From the NCBI RefSeq assembly GCF_014648695.1, contig NZ_BMRP01000023.1:25232-89231 (forward strand): a stretch of 64,000 nt of DNA, given 5' to 3'. Below, piece after piece: positions 25,275 to 33,751 of this stretch. The stretch's first letter is position 1, and each line of letters begins with the position of its first letter. The position numbers were made by a program, and so were the translations under genes. Source of the DNA: Streptomyces albospinus. Lineage in GTDB: Bacteria; Actinomycetota; Actinomycetes; Streptomycetales; Streptomycetaceae. Under the pieces are notes generated by a model, which did not search any database, was not told where the DNA came from, and worked only from the letters and a program-made list of their open reading frames with translations.

Positions 25275-26045
25275 ATGAGCTTCGGCGACCCGAACAACCC
25301 ATACGGCCAGCCGCCGCAGGCCCCCCAGGGCCCCTACGGCCAGCAGCCCCCGGTCCCCCCGCAGGGCGGAGCACCGGGCTACGGCTACCCGCAGCAGGGC
25401 GCCCCGCAGCAGCCGTACGGCTACCCGCAGCAGGGCCAGGTTCCGCCGCAGCAGGGTGCGCCGCAGTACGGCGGCTACCCGCAGCAGCCGCAGGCTCCGT
25501 ACGGTCAGCCGGGCATGCCGGGGATGCCGATGGGGTACGCGAGCTGGGGCGCGCGACTCGGGGCGTTCCTGATCGACGGCCTGATCATCGGCGCGCTGCC
25601 GATCATCCTGTACATCATCGGCTTCGTCATGGCGGCCAGCTCGGCCAGCTCCGCCAGTTCGGCCAGTTCGGCCGCCTCCAGCTGCCCGCCGGGGGACTAC
25701 AACTGCGTCTCGAACGCCTACCACTCGGCCGCGTCGGCCGGCACACCGGTCGGCGCCATGGTGGTCATGGTGATCGCGTGGCTGATCATCGTGGGCGGGA
25801 GCTTCTTCCTCATGGCCAAGGAAGGCAGCACAGGCCAGACCCCGGGCAAGAAGATGCTGGGCATCAAGGTGATCAAGGAGACCACCGGCCAGCCTCTCGG
25901 CTTCGGCATGACCTTCCTGCGCTACATCTGCCGCTACCTGAACGGTCTGCTGTGCGGCATCGGCTGGCTGTGGCCGCTGTGGGACGAGAAGTCCCAGACG
26001 TTCGCGGACAAGCTCGTCGGCAGCGTGGTCGTCCGCGCCCAGTAA
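25275..26045 (+). CDS. RDD family membrane protein with Gln/Pro/Tyr-rich N-terminus
   Basis: 256 aa. The first 85 residues are repeats of YGYPQQG / PQQGAPQ type. An RDD domain follows, with SWGARLGAFLIDGLIIG, hydrophobic segments and QTPGKKMLGIKVI. The loop between the first TM segments carries a Ser/Ala repeat (SSASSASSASS) and two cysteines. GGAGG precedes the ATG by 10 bp. RDD proteins are multi-pass membrane proteins of unclear, possibly transport, function. Tandem with a second Pro/Gln-rich membrane protein downstream. Confidence 0.85.
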   Translation: MSFGDPNNPYGQPPQAPQGPYGQQPPVPPQGGAPGYGYPQQGAPQQPYGYPQQGQVPPQQGAPQYGGYPQQPQAPYGQPGMPGMPMGYASWGARLGAFLIDGLIIGALPIILYIIGFVMAASSASSASSASSAASSCPPGDYNCVSNAYHSAASAGTPVGAMVVMVIAWLIIVGGSFFLMAKEGSTGQTPGKKMLGIKVIKETTGQPLGFGMTFLRYICRYLNGLLCGIGWLWPLWDEKSQTFADKLVGSVVVRAQ

Positions 26046-26084
26046 TGCCATACCGGGCCGCACGGACGCCCTGAACAGCCCGCC

Positions 26085-26118
26085 GAAGGCCCCCTCGCAG
26101 CAGCGACCGGGGGCCTTC
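26085..26118 (+). terminator. hairpin terminator after RDD gene
   Basis: Perfect 10-bp arms GAAGGCCCCC (26085-26094) and GGGGGCCTTC (26109-26118) with a 14-nt loop, 39 bp after the RDD stop and upstream of the next GTG start. Confidence 0.8.
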
Positions 26119-26164
26119 GTGGCGCTCACCGATACCGCCTCAAGTCGCCTGAAGGACACCGCTC

Positions 26165-26740
26165 GTGAGCTATCCCAACCCGAACCCCTACGGCCCGCCG
26201 CCGGGCCAGCAGCCCGGATACGGCCACCCCCAGCAGCAGCCGATGCAGCCGCAGCAGCCCATGGCGCCGTACGGCGCGTACCCGGGCGGCCCGATGCCCG
26301 GTATGCAGCCGCAGCAGTACCCGACGGTGATGCCGGGCAGCGTCAAGGCGGCCCGGACGATGCTGTTCGTGCTCGCCGGACTCAACCTCATCGGCCTGGT
26401 CCTCGCGGTGCTGGGGCTGGGCGGCGTCAGCAAGGCGTCGCACGACGCCGCGTCCACGCCCTACTCGGACATGTCGGCGTTCAACGTCGGCAAGGGCCTG
26501 CTGATCGCGGCGATCGTGATCATCGTGGTGTTCACCGCCGCCGCGATCACGCTCGCCGCGCAGTTCGGCAACGGCGGCAAGGGCGTCCGCGTCGGCACCA
26601 TCGTCTTCGGCGTCGGCACCATCCTGCTGAGCCTCGTGACCTTCCCGTTCGGCCTGGTGCACACCGTGCTGGGCATTCTGGTGCTGGTCTTCGTCAGCAA
26701 GGACGAGGGCAACGCCTGGTTCAGCAGGCCGCGTTACTGA
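26165..26740 (+). CDS. Pro/Gln-rich small membrane protein
   Basis: 191 aa from a GTG. The N-terminus (about 60 residues) is rich in Pro, Gln, Gly and Met, followed by about four hydrophobic segments (TMLFVLAGLNLIGLVLAVLG, GLLIAAIVIIVVFTAAAITL, VGTIVFGVGTILLSLV, TVLGILVLVFV). It resembles the neighbouring RDD protein only in its low-complexity start. Function unknown. It ends at a strong bidirectional terminator facing purH. Confidence 0.75.
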   Translation: MSYPNPNPYGPPPGQQPGYGHPQQQPMQPQQPMAPYGAYPGGPMPGMQPQQYPTVMPGSVKAARTMLFVLAGLNLIGLVLAVLGLGGVSKASHDAASTPYSDMSAFNVGKGLLIAAIVIIVVFTAAAITLAAQFGNGGKGVRVGTIVFGVGTILLSLVTFPFGLVHTVLGILVLVFVSKDEGNAWFSRPRY

Positions 26741-26760
26741 CCGCGGACGCACCACGCGGC

Positions 26761-26795
26761 GGAGGGCCGCACCCCGGGCAGGGGTGCGGCCCTCC
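26761..26795. terminator. bidirectional terminator between membrane protein and purH
   Basis: Perfect 15-bp arms (26761-26775 and 26781-26795) with a 5-nt loop GGGCA, in the 70-bp gap between two convergent genes. Confidence 0.9.
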
Positions 26796-26810
26796 GTTCT
26801 TGCGTGGACC

Positions 26811-28382
26811 TCAGTGGAAGAAGTGCCGGGTGCCGGTGAAGTACATCGTCACGTCGGCCTTCTTCGCGGCCTCGACGACCAGCTCGTCGCGGATCGAACC
26901 GCCCGGCTGGACAATGGCCTTGACCCCGGCGCCGATCAGGATCTCCGGGCCGTCGGGGAACGGGAAGAACGCGTCCGACGCCGCGTAGGCGCCGCGCGCC
27001 CGCTCCTCGCCGGCGCGCTCCACGGCGAGCTTGCAGGAGTCGACGCGGTTGACCTGCCCCATGCCGACGCCGACGGACGCGCCGTCCTTCGCCAGCAGGA
27101 TCGCGTTGGACTTCACCGCGCGGCACGCCTTCCACGCGAACGCCAGCTCCGCCAACTCGTCCGCGCCCAGGGCCTCTCCGGTGGCGAGGGTCCAGGTGGC
27201 CGGGTCGTCGCCCTCGGCCTGGAAGACGTCGGTGTGCTGGAGCACCGCGCCGCCCGACAGCAGCTTGAGGTCACCGGGCTGGTGCGGGGTGCCGTCGACC
27301 TTCAGGACGCGGATGTTCTTCTTGCGGGCGAGGATCTCGACCGCGCCGTCCTCGTATGCCGGGGCCGCGATGACCTCGGTGAAGATCTCCGCGACCTGCT
27401 CGGCGAGCGCGACGGTCACCGGGCGGTTGACCGCGATCACGCCGCCGTACGCCGACACCGGGTCGCAGGCGTGCGCCTTGCGGTGCGCCTCGGCGACGTC
27501 CGCGCCGACGGCGATGCCGCAGGGGTTGGCGTGCTTGATGATCGCGACACAGGGCTGCTCGTGGTCGTAGGCGGCGCGGCGGGCGGCCTCGGTGTCCACG
27601 TAGTTGTTGAAGGACATCTCCTTGCCGTGCAGCTGCTCGGCATTGGCGATGCCGCCCGGCTGGCCGTCCACGTAGAGGGCGGCGCCCTGGTGCGGGTTCT
27701 CGCCGTAGCGCAGGGTGCTGCGGCGCTCCCACGTCCCGCCGAGGAACTCGGGCAGCCCGGCCCCGTCCGCCTCCGGCGCGTAGACGTTGGTCATCCAGGA
27801 GGCCACGGCCACGTCGTAGGCGGCGGTGTGCTGGAACGCCTCGGCGGCCAGCCGCTTGCGGGCGGCCAGGTCGAAGCCGCCGCCCTGCACGGCCGCGAGG
27901 ACGTCGGCGTAGCGCTCGGGGCTGGTGACCACGGCGACCGAGGGGTGGTTCTTGGCGGCGGCGCGGACCATCGAGGGGCCGCCGATGTCGATCTGCTCCA
28001 CGCACTCGTCGGGGGTGGCGCCGGAGGCGACGGTCTCCTTGAACGGGTAGAGGTTGACGACCACCAGGTCGAACGGCTCGACGCCGAGGTCGGCCAGCTG
28101 CCGCTGGTGGTCCGCAAGGCGCAGGTCGGCGAGGATGCCGGCGTGGACCTTGGGGTGCAGGGTCTTGACCCGGCCGTCGAGGCACTCGGGGAAGCCGGTG
28201 AGCTCCTCGACCTTGGTGACCGGCACCCCGGTGGCGGCGATCTTCGCGGCCGTCGACCCGGTGGAGACGAGCTGGACGCCCGCCGCGTGCAGCCCCTGGG
28301 CCAGCTCCTCCAGCCCGGACTTGTCGTAGACGCTGACCAGAGCGCGGCGGATGGGCCGCTGCGTACCTTCGGTGGCGGTCAC
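26811..28382 (-). CDS. purH: bifunctional AICAR formyltransferase/IMP cyclohydrolase
   Basis: 523 aa. The N-terminal IMP cyclohydrolase (MGS-like) domain shows VSVYDKSGLEELA and GRVKTLHPKVHAG. The C-terminal formyltransferase shows the catalytic KHANPCGIAVG and ends TGTRHFFH. It carries out the last two steps of IMP synthesis. The GTG start overlaps the purN stop (GTGA), so purN-purH are translationally coupled. Confidence 0.97.
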   Translation of the reverse strand: MTATEGTQRPIRRALVSVYDKSGLEELAQGLHAAGVQLVSTGSTAAKIAATGVPVTKVEELTGFPECLDGRVKTLHPKVHAGILADLRLADHQRQLADLGVEPFDLVVVNLYPFKETVASGATPDECVEQIDIGGPSMVRAAAKNHPSVAVVTSPERYADVLAAVQGGGFDLAARKRLAAEAFQHTAAYDVAVASWMTNVYAPEADGAGLPEFLGGTWERRSTLRYGENPHQGAALYVDGQPGGIANAEQLHGKEMSFNNYVDTEAARRAAYDHEQPCVAIIKHANPCGIAVGADVAEAHRKAHACDPVSAYGGVIAVNRPVTVALAEQVAEIFTEVIAAPAYEDGAVEILARKKNIRVLKVDGTPHQPGDLKLLSGGAVLQHTDVFQAEGDDPATWTLATGEALGADELAELAFAWKACRAVKSNAILLAKDGASVGVGMGQVNRVDSCKLAVERAGEERARGAYAASDAFFPFPDGPEILIGAGVKAIVQPGGSIRDELVVEAAKKADVTMYFTGTRHFFH

Positions 28383-29023
28383 GAGATACGTACCTTTCGT
28401 CCCTCTATGCGGTAGCCGTGACGGGCCAGGCGCCCCACGACCTCGACGAGCAGCGATCGCTCGACTTCCTTGATGCGCTCATGCAGCGCGGATTCATCGT
28501 CCTCGTCCCGGACCTCGACCACGCCCTGCGCGATGATCGGGCCGGTGTCGACACCGTCGTCGACGAAGTGGACGGTGCAGCCGGTGACCTTCGCGCCGTA
28601 CGCGAGCGCGTCGCGCACGCCGTGGGCACCGGGAAAGCTGGGCAGCAGCGCCGGGTGGGTGTTGACCGTCCGGCCGCCGAACCGGGCCAGGAACTCCTTG
28701 CCGAGGATCTTCATGAAGCCGGCGGAGACCACCAGGTCGGGGGCGTGCGCGGCGGTCGCCTCGGCGAGCGCCGCATCCCACGCCGCCCGGTCCTCGTAGT
28801 CCTTGACCCGGCACACGAACGTCGGCAGACCGGCCCGCTCGGCGCGCTCCAGGCCGGCGATACCGGTCCGGTCGGCGCCCACGGCCACGATCTCGGCGCC
28901 GTACTCCGCCGCGCCCTCCGAGGCGACGGCGTCGAGCAGCGCCTGGAGATTGGTGCCCGAACCGGAGACGAGGACCACGATCCGGGCCGGGGCGGGGCGA
29001 TCGGGAAGGGAGGAGGGGGCCAC
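28379..29023 (-). CDS. purN: phosphoribosylglycinamide formyltransferase
   Basis: 214 aa. Substrate loop VLVSGSGTNLQALLDA; catalytic Asn/His in NTHPALLPSFPGAHG and Asp in DDGVDTGPIIAQG. It transfers a formyl group from 10-formyl-THF to GAR. First gene of the purNH operon; the 196 bp to the divergent gene at 29220 hold its promoter. No purine riboswitch was recognised. Confidence 0.96.
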   Translation of the reverse strand: MAPSSLPDRPAPARIVVLVSGSGTNLQALLDAVASEGAAEYGAEIVAVGADRTGIAGLERAERAGLPTFVCRVKDYEDRAAWDAALAEATAAHAPDLVVSAGFMKILGKEFLARFGGRTVNTHPALLPSFPGAHGVRDALAYGAKVTGCTVHFVDDGVDTGPIIAQGVVEVRDEDDESALHERIKEVERSLLVEVVGRLARHGYRIEGRKVRIS

Positions 29024-29219
29024 GATGGGGGTCTTTCTCGCGGTCGTAATGGCGGGTCTTCAGGTGCGATGTGGGAGTTGTACGGTCGCACAAAGCGAGG
29101 GGTTGCGTGAATACGGGGAACCCTACGAACGAGCCGACCGTCAGCAACGATACCGGCACACCGCGCGGCCCCCGCGGGACGGGGGCGGGCACGGGAGGTA
29201 GCGTCGGGCGGAAGAACGC

Positions 29220-30173
29220 ATGCAGTTCATGGTGACCGTCCCGCCGGCCGACCCGCCGGACGGACGCCCAAGACAAGGGGAAGACACACTCCAGATGCCG
29301 GACCGACACCGCCGCGCGGCCCTCCTCCTCCCTCTCGCCGCCACCGCCCCCGGCGCGGTCCTGCTGCCGCGTGAGCGCAAGTCGTCGTCCTCCCCGGACT
29401 CACCGTCCCCCGGTACGCCGGACGCCGCCGGCACCCCCGCCCCCAAGGGAGCGCCCGCCGCCCCCGACCGGGACAACCCCTTCGCCCCGCCGCCCGCCGG
29501 CGCCCCCGACCAGGAGTGGCGCCCCCGCACCCCGGCCGGGCACGGCCAGGGCCAGGACGGCGGCGGCGACCACGAGCAGCAGGACGCGCCCCCGGCCTGG
29601 GGCAGCCAGTGGAGCAGCCGCCAGCCGGGCCGGCAGAGCGGCGAGTTCGGCAGCCGGCAGGGCCGCGGCGGCCCCCAGGGTGGCGGCGGCCAGGGCGGCC
29701 CCGGCAACCCGGGCGGTCTCCGCTGGGACCCCACCGACCCGGTCCAGCGCCGAGCCCGCTACGCCCTCCTCGCCGGCATGTGGTCGTTCTTCTTCGTGCT
29801 GTTCAGCCTGCCCGAGGTCGCGCTGCTGCTGGCCTCGCTGTCCCTCTACTGGGGCATCAGCTCGCTGCGCGGCAAGCCCGACCCGGCGAAGGCCCGCGCC
29901 GCGGCGGCCACCGCGGCCATAGAGGGCCGCCCGGCCCCCGCCGGCCTGCCGCCCGCACCGGGCGCCGCCCGGCCGCAGACCACCGCGGCGATCGCCGGCC
30001 TGGTGGCCGCCTCGCTGGCGCTGATGATGGTGGCCGCGACCTTCACCGTCCAGATCGTCTACCGCGACTACTTCACCTGCGTGAACGACGCCCTGACCCA
30101 GTCGGCGGGCAAGTCCTGCGAGAACCTCCTGCCGCCGCAGCTGCGACCGCTGCTCGGCCAGCAGCAGCAGTAG
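29220..30173 (+). CDS. Pro/Gly-rich membrane protein
   Basis: 317 aa if the ATG at 29220 is used; an ATG at 29295 is an alternative, and neither has a strong ribosome-binding site. About 165 residues of Pro/Gly/Gln-rich disordered sequence precede hydrophobic segments (YALLAGMWSFFFVLFSLPEVALLLASLSLYW region, and AIAGLVAASLALMMVAATF). The C-terminal part has two Cys (DYFTCVNDALTQ, KSCENLL) likely to be outside the membrane. As I recall, similar proteins lie between purN and the PerM-like gene in other Streptomyces. Function unknown. Confidence 0.7.
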   Translation: MQFMVTVPPADPPDGRPRQGEDTLQMPDRHRRAALLLPLAATAPGAVLLPRERKSSSSPDSPSPGTPDAAGTPAPKGAPAAPDRDNPFAPPPAGAPDQEWRPRTPAGHGQGQDGGGDHEQQDAPPAWGSQWSSRQPGRQSGEFGSRQGRGGPQGGGGQGGPGNPGGLRWDPTDPVQRRARYALLAGMWSFFFVLFSLPEVALLLASLSLYWGISSLRGKPDPAKARAAAATAAIEGRPAPAGLPPAPGAARPQTTAAIAGLVAASLALMMVAATFTVQIVYRDYFTCVNDALTQSAGKSCENLLPPQLRPLLGQQQQ

Positions 30174-30176
30174 CTC

Positions 30177-30200
30177 CGGCCGGTCCGGCAGCGCCGGCCG
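30177..30200. terminator. possible weak hairpin between convergent genes
   Basis: Arms CGGCCGG (30177-30183) and CCGGCCG (30194-30200) with a 10-nt loop in the 30-bp gap between two convergent genes. Confidence 0.4.
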
Positions 30201-30203
30201 CCG

Positions 30204-31709
30204 TCAGCTCTCCCGCCCGCCCTCGGAGACCGATACGGCGCCGGCGGCCGGGGGACGGCGGCGGCGGAGCGGGAGGCGGGGGACGGAAGGGCGGGGGGCG
30301 CGGCGGCGGGCTCTGGTGCGGCCGGCCGCCACACGGCGGTCCGTGTGCCGGTGCCAGGCGCGCAGCGCCAGCGCGCCCGGGACACCGAGGAGCGCCGTCC
30401 AGGCCGCCGCCGCCAGGCCCGTGAGCCACCAGCTCGGGCCGAAGGCGGCCAGCGCGCCGTTGCCCATCGCACCGCCGGCGAGCCCGGCCAGCACCGCCAG
30501 CACCGCGCCGCAGAGCGCCGCCGCCAGAGCCGCCACCTTCACGGTCGCCCAGCACGCCCGGTGCCCGTCCGGGGCCGCGTATCGGGCGAGCACCGCGCCG
30601 GCGGCCACCGGCGCCACCGCCGCCGCCCAGGTCAGCGGGGTTCCCGGGCCCGGGGCCGGCATGCCGCTGAGCAGCGGGAAGGGCGGCAGCAAGGGGTGCG
30701 CGGAAGTGCCCAGTGGGCCGACCGCGCTACCCGCGCCGAGCGTGAAACCGGGCCCCAGGCCGTATGCGGCGCCCCAGACGGCCGCGTTGGGGAGGAGCGT
30801 GAGGCAGAGCAGCAGCACCGTACAGCGCCCGGCCCAGTCCGGGGCGAGCCGGAGCAGGTCCTGGCAGAGCCGGCCGGGGTGCAGGGCGAGCCCGACGAGG
30901 GTGAGCAGGATCCCGCCGGCGAGCAGGGCGAGGGTGGCGGCCGACCCTGCCCGGAGGGCGGGAAGGACGGTCCGGGGCGCGGGGACGAGGGCCGGGAGCA
31001 CCGTGGTCCGGAGGGCGGTGGCGACGGTCCGCGCGGCGGTGGCGAGCCGGGAACCGGAGGGCGGGGCGCCGGCATCGGGCGGCGGCGGGGCCAGGGCGCG
31101 CCGGATCCGGGGCGGCAGCAGGGTGGCGGCGCCCCGGCCGAGGGTGTGCCAGGCGGTGCCGGCGAAGGTGGCGACCGCGGTGCCGGGGACGTACAGCAGC
31201 GCACCGATCGGGTCGGCGGACAGCCGGCCGGTCGAGGTGTAGAGCAGTGCACCGGCCGCGACCAGCAGGTACCCGGCGAGCAGCGCGCCGAGCAGGGTCC
31301 CCGGCGGGACCGCCGGGGACGGCTCGGGCGCCGGGTCGGCACCGTCGTCGGACGCGGTGGCCAGAGTGTGCCGGGCGGACCGGTGGAGCAGCCAGACGGG
31401 GAGCGCCGCGAGCAGCAGCGGCGGCACCGCTACCGGCGCCGGGGCGCCGGACGGCGCCGCGGCGCGGAGGAGGCCGCCGCCGTGCGCCATGAACCACAGG
31501 TCGGCGGCCAGGTGCAGCGACCGGGACGGGCCGCTGTCGGGGTACGGGGAGACGACCCAGAGCAGCAGGACGGCGACCGCGAAGGCCCCGAGGCCGAGCC
31601 CGGCGGCGGTCACCCCGCCGACGAACGCGGCGCCGATCTCGGAGGAACGCTGCGCGGCGGTGCGGCCGTGCGAGGACAACGCAGGACCGCGATCGATCAG
31701 CTGACTCAC
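30204..31709 (-). CDS. DUF6350 / PerM-like multi-pass membrane protein
   Basis: 501 aa with about ten hydrophobic segments, e.g. GAFAVAVLLLWVVSPYPDSG near the N-terminus and LLGALLAGYLLVAAGALLYTS. The arrangement and the motif SPYPDSGPSRSLHLAADLW match DUF6350, annotated in actinobacteria as the cell-division-related protein PerM. The C-terminus is a highly basic tail (RTRARRRAPRPSVPRLPLRRRR). Its position next to purNH and sucCD is conserved in Streptomyces as far as I recall. Confidence 0.8.
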   Translation of the reverse strand: MSQLIDRGPALSSHGRTAAQRSSEIGAAFVGGVTAAGLGLGAFAVAVLLLWVVSPYPDSGPSRSLHLAADLWFMAHGGGLLRAAAPSGAPAPVAVPPLLLAALPVWLLHRSARHTLATASDDGADPAPEPSPAVPPGTLLGALLAGYLLVAAGALLYTSTGRLSADPIGALLYVPGTAVATFAGTAWHTLGRGAATLLPPRIRRALAPPPPDAGAPPSGSRLATAARTVATALRTTVLPALVPAPRTVLPALRAGSAATLALLAGGILLTLVGLALHPGRLCQDLLRLAPDWAGRCTVLLLCLTLLPNAAVWGAAYGLGPGFTLGAGSAVGPLGTSAHPLLPPFPLLSGMPAPGPGTPLTWAAAVAPVAAGAVLARYAAPDGHRACWATVKVAALAAALCGAVLAVLAGLAGGAMGNGALAAFGPSWWLTGLAAAAWTALLGVPGALALRAWHRHTDRRVAAGRTRARRRAPRPSVPRLPLRRRRPPAAGAVSVSEGGRES

Positions 31710-31807
31710 ACTGTCATGCTGCCAACAACACCCGTTTCAGCCATGTACTGGACGTCTGCCCGACGTGTCGCGCGGGATCCGCCGGTGCCCGTTTTCACAC
31801 TTCTCCT

Positions 31808-32716
31808 ATGACACAGCGCGACCGGCGGCACCCCTCCCCCGCCCTCGACACCCCGTCAGAAACCAGCGGAGAAACCAGGACTGATGGCCCGTCAGCAGCC
31901 TTCGAGGCGCTCTACGACGGGCATGCCGGGCCCCTGACCCAGCAGGTGTTCCTGCTCACCGGCCGGGCCCGGCTCGCCCGGCGGGCCGTCGAGCGGGCCT
32001 TCCAGACGGCCTGGCAGCGCTGGCCGGAAGTAGCGGTCGACGCGGATCCGGTGGGCTGGGTGCGGGCCGCCGCCCACGACTACGCGCTCGCCCCCTGGCG
32101 ACGGCTGCGGCTGCGCGCCGCGGAGCGCCCGCGGCCCGAGACACCCGCGCCGCCGCCCGACGCCCCCGTGGACCGGGCGCTGCTGGAGGCGGTGCTGGCG
32201 CTGCCCGCTCCGTACCGCCGCACCCTGCTGCTGCACGACGGGCTCGGGCTCGGGCTGGCCGAGACCGCGGCGGAGGTGGAGGCCAGCACCCCGGCGGCGA
32301 CCGGGCGGCTGACCCACGCCCGCGAGTGCATCGCCGAGCGGCTGCCGGAGCTCGGCCTCGACGGGCTGCCGCCGGGGCGCCAGGGCGAGGTGCTGCACGC
32401 CCGGCTGACCGCGCTGGCCGCGTCCCGGCCGGTGGCGCCGCCGGCCGCGCGGACCGTACGGGAGAGCAGCGAGCGTCGCACCCGGCGGACCACCCGTGCG
32501 GGCTTCGGGGTGACCGGGCTGCTGGCGCTGACCGCGGTGACGGTGGCCATCACCACACCGGGCGGCCACGCCCCGCCGCCGGAGCGCTCCGTGGCGGCCT
32601 CGCCGTCCCGGGAGGTCCGGCAGGCCGCGCCGGAGCGGCGGGCGGCACCACACCGGCGGACCGCGCCCCGCGCGCAGCACCGCGGCGCCCGCCTCACCCC
32701 GGACTTCCTCCGGTGA
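31808..32716 (+). CDS. ECF sigma-factor-like protein with C-terminal membrane segment
   Basis: 302 aa. Region-2-like FEALYDGHAGPLTQQVFLLTG and WVRAAAHDYALAPWRRLRLR, then region-4-like helices (LALPAPYRRTLLLHDGLGLG, AAEVEASTPAATGRLTHARE) resembling sigma-70 ECF factors, though degenerate. After residue about 230 comes one TM segment (FGVTGLLALTAVTVAIT) and a basic Arg/Pro tail. A sigma-like protein tethered to the membrane without an anti-sigma gene nearby is unusual; it may not be a working sigma factor. Confidence 0.7.
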   Translation: MTQRDRRHPSPALDTPSETSGETRTDGPSAAFEALYDGHAGPLTQQVFLLTGRARLARRAVERAFQTAWQRWPEVAVDADPVGWVRAAAHDYALAPWRRLRLRAAERPRPETPAPPPDAPVDRALLEAVLALPAPYRRTLLLHDGLGLGLAETAAEVEASTPAATGRLTHARECIAERLPELGLDGLPPGRQGEVLHARLTALAASRPVAPPAARTVRESSERRTRRTTRAGFGVTGLLALTAVTVAITTPGGHAPPPERSVAASPSREVRQAAPERRAAPHRRTAPRAQHRGARLTPDFLR

Positions 32717-32735
32717 GCCGGCCGTCCCCCGCCCA

Positions 32736-32779
32736 ACGGCCGTGGGCCCGTACCCCTGGGGGTACGGGCCCACGGCCGT
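32736..32779. terminator. very strong bidirectional terminator between sigma-like gene and sucD
   Basis: Perfect 20-bp arms (32736-32755 and 32760-32779) with a 4-nt centre, lying between convergent genes. It is the strongest hairpin noticed in the window. Confidence 0.9.
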
Positions 32780-32845
32780 GGAAACGGCGGTGCCGCCGGG
32801 GGACCGGTCCGGCGGCAGCCGGCAGGGTCCCCGAAGAGGGAGCCG

Positions 32846-33730
32846 TCAGCCGCCGAGGAGCTCGCGGGCCAGCAGCGCGGTCTCGGACGGGGTCTTGCCG
32901 ACCTTCACGCCCGCGGCCTCCAGGGCCTCCTTCTTCGCCTGGGCGGTGCCGGACGAGCCGGACACGATGGCGCCGGCGTGGCCCATCGTCTTGCCCTCGG
33001 GCGCGGTGAAGCCGGCGACGTAGCCGACGACCGGCTTGGTGACGTTGGCCTTGATGTAGTCGGCCGCACGCTCCTCGGCGTCGCCGCCGATCTCGCCGAT
33101 CATCACGATCAGGTCGGTGTCGGGGTCGGCCTGGAAGGCCTCCAGGGCGTCGATGTGCGTGGTGCCGATGACCGGGTCGCCACCGATGCCGACGGCCGAG
33201 GAGAAGCCGATGTCACGGAGCTCGTACATCATCTGGTAGGTCAGCGTGCCGGACTTCGACACCAGACCGATGCGGCCGGGCTTGGTGATGTCGCCCGGGA
33301 TGATGCCGGCGTTGGACTGGCCGGGGGTGATCAGGCCGGGGCAGTTCGGGCCGATGATGCGGGTCTTGTTGCCCTTGGCCTTCGCGTACGCCCAGAAGGC
33401 GGCGGAGTCGTGCACCGCGATGCCCTCGGTGATGACGACGGCCAGCGGGATCTCGGCGTCGATCGCCTCGACGACGGCGGCCTTGGCGAAGGCCGGCGGG
33501 ACGAAGAGGACGGAGACGTTGGCGCCCGTCTTCTCCATCGCCTCCTTGACGGAGCCGAAGACCGGGACCGCGTTGCCGTCGAAGTCGACCTCGGTGCCGG
33601 CCTTGCGCGGGTTGACACCGCCGACGATGTTGGTGCCGTCACCCAGCATCAGCTTGGTGTGCTTCATGCCGGTGGCACCGGTCATCCCCTGGACGATGAC
33701 CTTGCTGTCCTTGGTGAGGAAGATAGCCAT
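32846..33730 (-). CDS. sucD: succinyl-CoA synthetase alpha subunit
   Basis: 294 aa. CoA-binding fold (VIVQGMTGATGMKHTKLML), IIGPNCPGLITPGQSNAGI and the active-site phosphohistidine in GKTMGHAGAIVSG. With SucC it forms succinate from succinyl-CoA with substrate-level phosphorylation in the TCA cycle. It lies 21 bp downstream of sucC. Confidence 0.97.
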   Translation of the reverse strand: MAIFLTKDSKVIVQGMTGATGMKHTKLMLGDGTNIVGGVNPRKAGTEVDFDGNAVPVFGSVKEAMEKTGANVSVLFVPPAFAKAAVVEAIDAEIPLAVVITEGIAVHDSAAFWAYAKAKGNKTRIIGPNCPGLITPGQSNAGIIPGDITKPGRIGLVSKSGTLTYQMMYELRDIGFSSAVGIGGDPVIGTTHIDALEAFQADPDTDLIVMIGEIGGDAEERAADYIKANVTKPVVGYVAGFTAPEGKTMGHAGAIVSGSSGTAQAKKEALEAAGVKVGKTPSETALLARELLGG

Positions 33731-33751
33731 GGTGTTTGGAGTCCTCGTCCC

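Noticed and set aside
28383..29219. Riboswitch or PurR site before purN
   Set aside because: No purine, PRPP or THF riboswitch core and no clear dyad seen in the leader.
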